DNA of 64,000 nucleotides. Source: Adiantum capillus-veneris. Its lineage: Eukaryota > Streptophyta > Polypodiopsida > Polypodiales > Pteridaceae. Location of the stretch: NCBI GenBank assembly GCA_014529385.2, contig CM043965.1, positions 60,597,433-60,661,432 on the forward strand. Reading direction: 5' to 3'. This document shows positions 61,560 to 64,000 of this stretch, piece after piece. Below the pieces are notes generated by a model. That model did no database searches, had not been told where the DNA came from, and worked only from the letters and a program-made list of their open reading frames with translations. The position numbers and the translations under genes were made by a program. The stretch's first letter is position 1, and each line of letters starts with the position of its first letter.

Positions 61560-64000
61560 TTTTATACTTGCAACATGCCCATGTCATTATGTTTACATGC
61601 ATCCAACACAAATGGACTTGACAATGTAAACGCTTGGAATTTTTTCCCTTTGACCAACTCTCATCAAGTTTCATTATACTTGGATGCCATCAAATTCTTC
61701 CTAATAAATGGGACCATGAAGGCCCACACAAACTTTGCTCCTATTGAGCACATCTACACATGGTAATTCTTCAAATACACCATAGCCTAAACTTGGAGCA
61801 TTTTTTGTGTTTTACGCAAACATTGATAGAGTCTGCTTCAACCTCTGGAGTCTTCTTATGGAGGAAAGTCTTCTTAAGGCACTTACACCTTTAACATGCC
61901 ACAAAGCTACAACATATAATGGACATGCTCGTTTTGTACATATATAAAGGATCAACCGTATAACATTGTAAGATGTTAGAAACTAGCTTATTTGATATCC
62001 ATAGCTAACATTAGAAGAACTCAGCATCAAATTTGGGCATGTTTTAGTGTATCAAATGGGAGTACTACTTACTAAATAGCAAACTCAAATTTTAGATATT
62101 AAAGTGATAGGATTTTTTGCTCAAATTAGAAAAGATTATATTGAGCTTCAGTAAAGCTTCTCCACAATACTCTCTCACTCTGTCTTAGTGAGATATCAAG
62201 CCCACTCATGGTATGCCTAGATGACTTCTTACCTACATTTATCATTAGCATGAGGTACCAAGATCATTGCCAGTGGAACTATAGCTGGACTACTTCATTG
62301 ATATAATCTGCTTACTTCGAGTAATGGTCGCTTATCTTGCCAACCCAGATGGCAATTTCACATTGACTATTAGTCCTTATTATGTTTTTGTATTTCTTGT
62401 TTATGTTTTGTAGACCTTATCATCATTTTGAGTAGTGAAGAAGTGCTTCCAACCTTCATTTCCATTGTGTGCTCTCTTAGTTGTTTGTGTGTGTATGTGT
62501 GTGTTTTGTTATTGTTATTCTATTAATACATATACACAAAAGAACATAACGTTCAAAAGACAACTGGCTTTAGATAATTAGACAAAGATTGTAAAAAAAT
62601 AACTTTTAAATTTATTTTTGTATAATATAATAAGAATGAGGAATCATTCCAATGATCCTATACAAAAAAAAAGAGTTGTGGAAGTCATTCAAGTTGAATC
62701 GGTAAGATTCTTCAAAGTCGGACAACAACAAAGTCAAAAAAATCTTGAGTAAAGATAGAATTCTCACCTGCATCCATATAAACAAAACAACAGATTTGTT
62801 AGCCTTGAATACATATTACAGGTGTCAAAAAACATATGAATTGTTATCCTTGTCCTACTTGAATTTCTTGATATGAACTATCCATAATTTAAAGTTCCTA
62901 ATATTGCAAGGTGTCCCTCCAAAGGTAAGTGGTTCAATAATTAAACTCTATTTTTTATTCCCAGTTAAGCCATTCTTGCAACAAAAATCAAAAGGCCATG
63001 ACCCCTTCTAATTCAAGTGTCATTAGTAGTTTGTTTTTTATCAAATTTTTGTTTTACATAACCTAATCAAATCAAACAGTTAACTAAAAAATGCTTTTGT
63101 TTTATTTAATTATATATCATACTCTTATCTAATGCTTTTAATTTTGAAAGCTTGTAGTGATTTTCATATTATCCAAAGAACAGTATTTCTTTTCTCCAAA
63201 GTAGTCCATAAACGTTCCATACCCTCACAAGTCGACTAACACTATCGCTGTTTAGGGCTAAGCAACCTTCATCCCTTTATCTAAAGATCATGCATGCCTC
63301 AAATTTAAGAGTCAACAACTTACCAATGTGTACTATTATATTACAATTACGTTTTGATGTAAATTTTTCAACTCAAGAGCCAAGTAAATCACCTTAAGAT
63401 ATCAACAAGGTATAATTTCAAGTTTATAAACAAAATTACGTTCTGATGTAAATTTTTAGCAGTTTTCTATATTAAGCCATCAGGTGACCGTAGCTACCCT
63501 GGTGCAAGTGCATAGCCGTAGTCAATACTATTTTGCTAAACGAATGTTTTAAGCTAGATCGAGCTAGCCAAATTCAATGAGAGCGAAACAAGCTCAATAT
63601 CATAGTTTAGTTTAGTTAACATTAGACCAATTCACAATACGGCAATCACTACCAAGTCTGCCAGATATAAATGAGTGGTTTGATTCAAGATGCAATATAT
63701 TGATGCAACAGGGTCATAGACCACCCAACAAAAAAATGATCATAACCATTCAGTGAGGCGAAGGTAAGATAACCTAGCATGCGTTAACAAATTATGGCAG
63801 ACTAATCCAACAAAACCATAAAGTCTAATGCAAGCTAGTTAAAAGGCATCCCAATTCAAGAGCGGTAAGATCTCAAGCAATTTCCTATTCCTATACTCTA
63901 TTCATGCTCATGACAAAAATCTTCTAGTTTTTAATAGAACATTCTCATTTTCAAAAATCGGCCCAATAATGGAATCATTAGTAGGTAGATATAAAGATGC
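61560..64000. other. Gene-free AT-rich region
   Basis: About 2.4 kb, AT-rich, only short frames. One close direct repeat: ATTACGTTTTGATGTAAATT at about 63347 and ATTACGTTCTGATGTAAATT at about 63435. No gene or element recognised. Confidence 0.5.

Noticed and set aside
61485-61766. Plus-strand frame spanning an LTR end
   Set aside because: Starts in LTR sequence shared with 57720 and runs into unrelated DNA; not conserved in the other LTR.

Overview
This 64 kb window looks like heterochromatic, repeat-dominated nuclear DNA of a vascular plant. The evidence is chromodomain Ty3/gypsy elements, Ty1/copia elements, initiator-Met tRNA primer sites and broken endogenous caulimovirid (plant pararetrovirus) copies. 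I found no bacterial signature and no convincing complete host gene. A large-genome, non-angiosperm plant such as a fern would fit, but that is a guess.

Layout. 1-7977: pararetrovirus copy EPRV-1 (minus), cut in its RNase H by a complete but decayed chromovirus C1 (281-6705, 5-bp target duplication AGCTC). 7978-11858: N1a (minus), a pol-less LTR element. 11859-16996: chromovirus C2 (plus), missing its 5' part. 16997-24206: rearranged pararetrovirus EPRV-2, with a head-to-head palindrome, a duplicated coat region, a plus-strand block up to RNase H and then its promoter region; (AT)n(GT)n microsatellites lie on both sides of the main block. 24263-26444: chromovirus scraps. 26445-37659: N2 (minus), an N1 relative whose 5' LTR was split by chromovirus CA (29208-37620), the youngest element here: two 1467-bp LTRs differing at about 11 sites, and one 1379-codon open frame. 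37660-41424: a minisatellite-bearing LTR fragment that received a LARD-like element (37727-40585). 41425-47398: a diverged chromovirus LTR that received N1b (41585-45645, TSD ATGTG) and a hAT-type element (46468-47285, 8-bp TSD CTTTGAAG). 47399-51545: gag scrap, one unrecognised minus-strand reading frame, a DUF4283/CCHC relic and microsatellites. 51546-56166: Ty1/copia element (TSD AAACC) with a gag segment inverted in place. 57584-61559: a copia-type element (minus) that kept zinc-knuckle and protease sequence but lost pol. The rest is AT-rich DNA without recognised genes.

How the parts relate. Autonomous-type chromoviruses (C1, C2, CA) carry gag, protease, RT, RNase H, integrase and a terminal chromodomain. 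The N1/N2, LARD and copia-derived elements lack some or all of these and would need proteins in trans. Several otherwise different LTRs share one short module just after AATAAA. The most novel item is the N1/N2 family: two copies preserve a long pol-less reading frame (basic N-terminus, coiled coil, His/Asp repeats, possible chromodomain) that runs into the LTR. All coordinates, alignments and divergence counts were made by eye.
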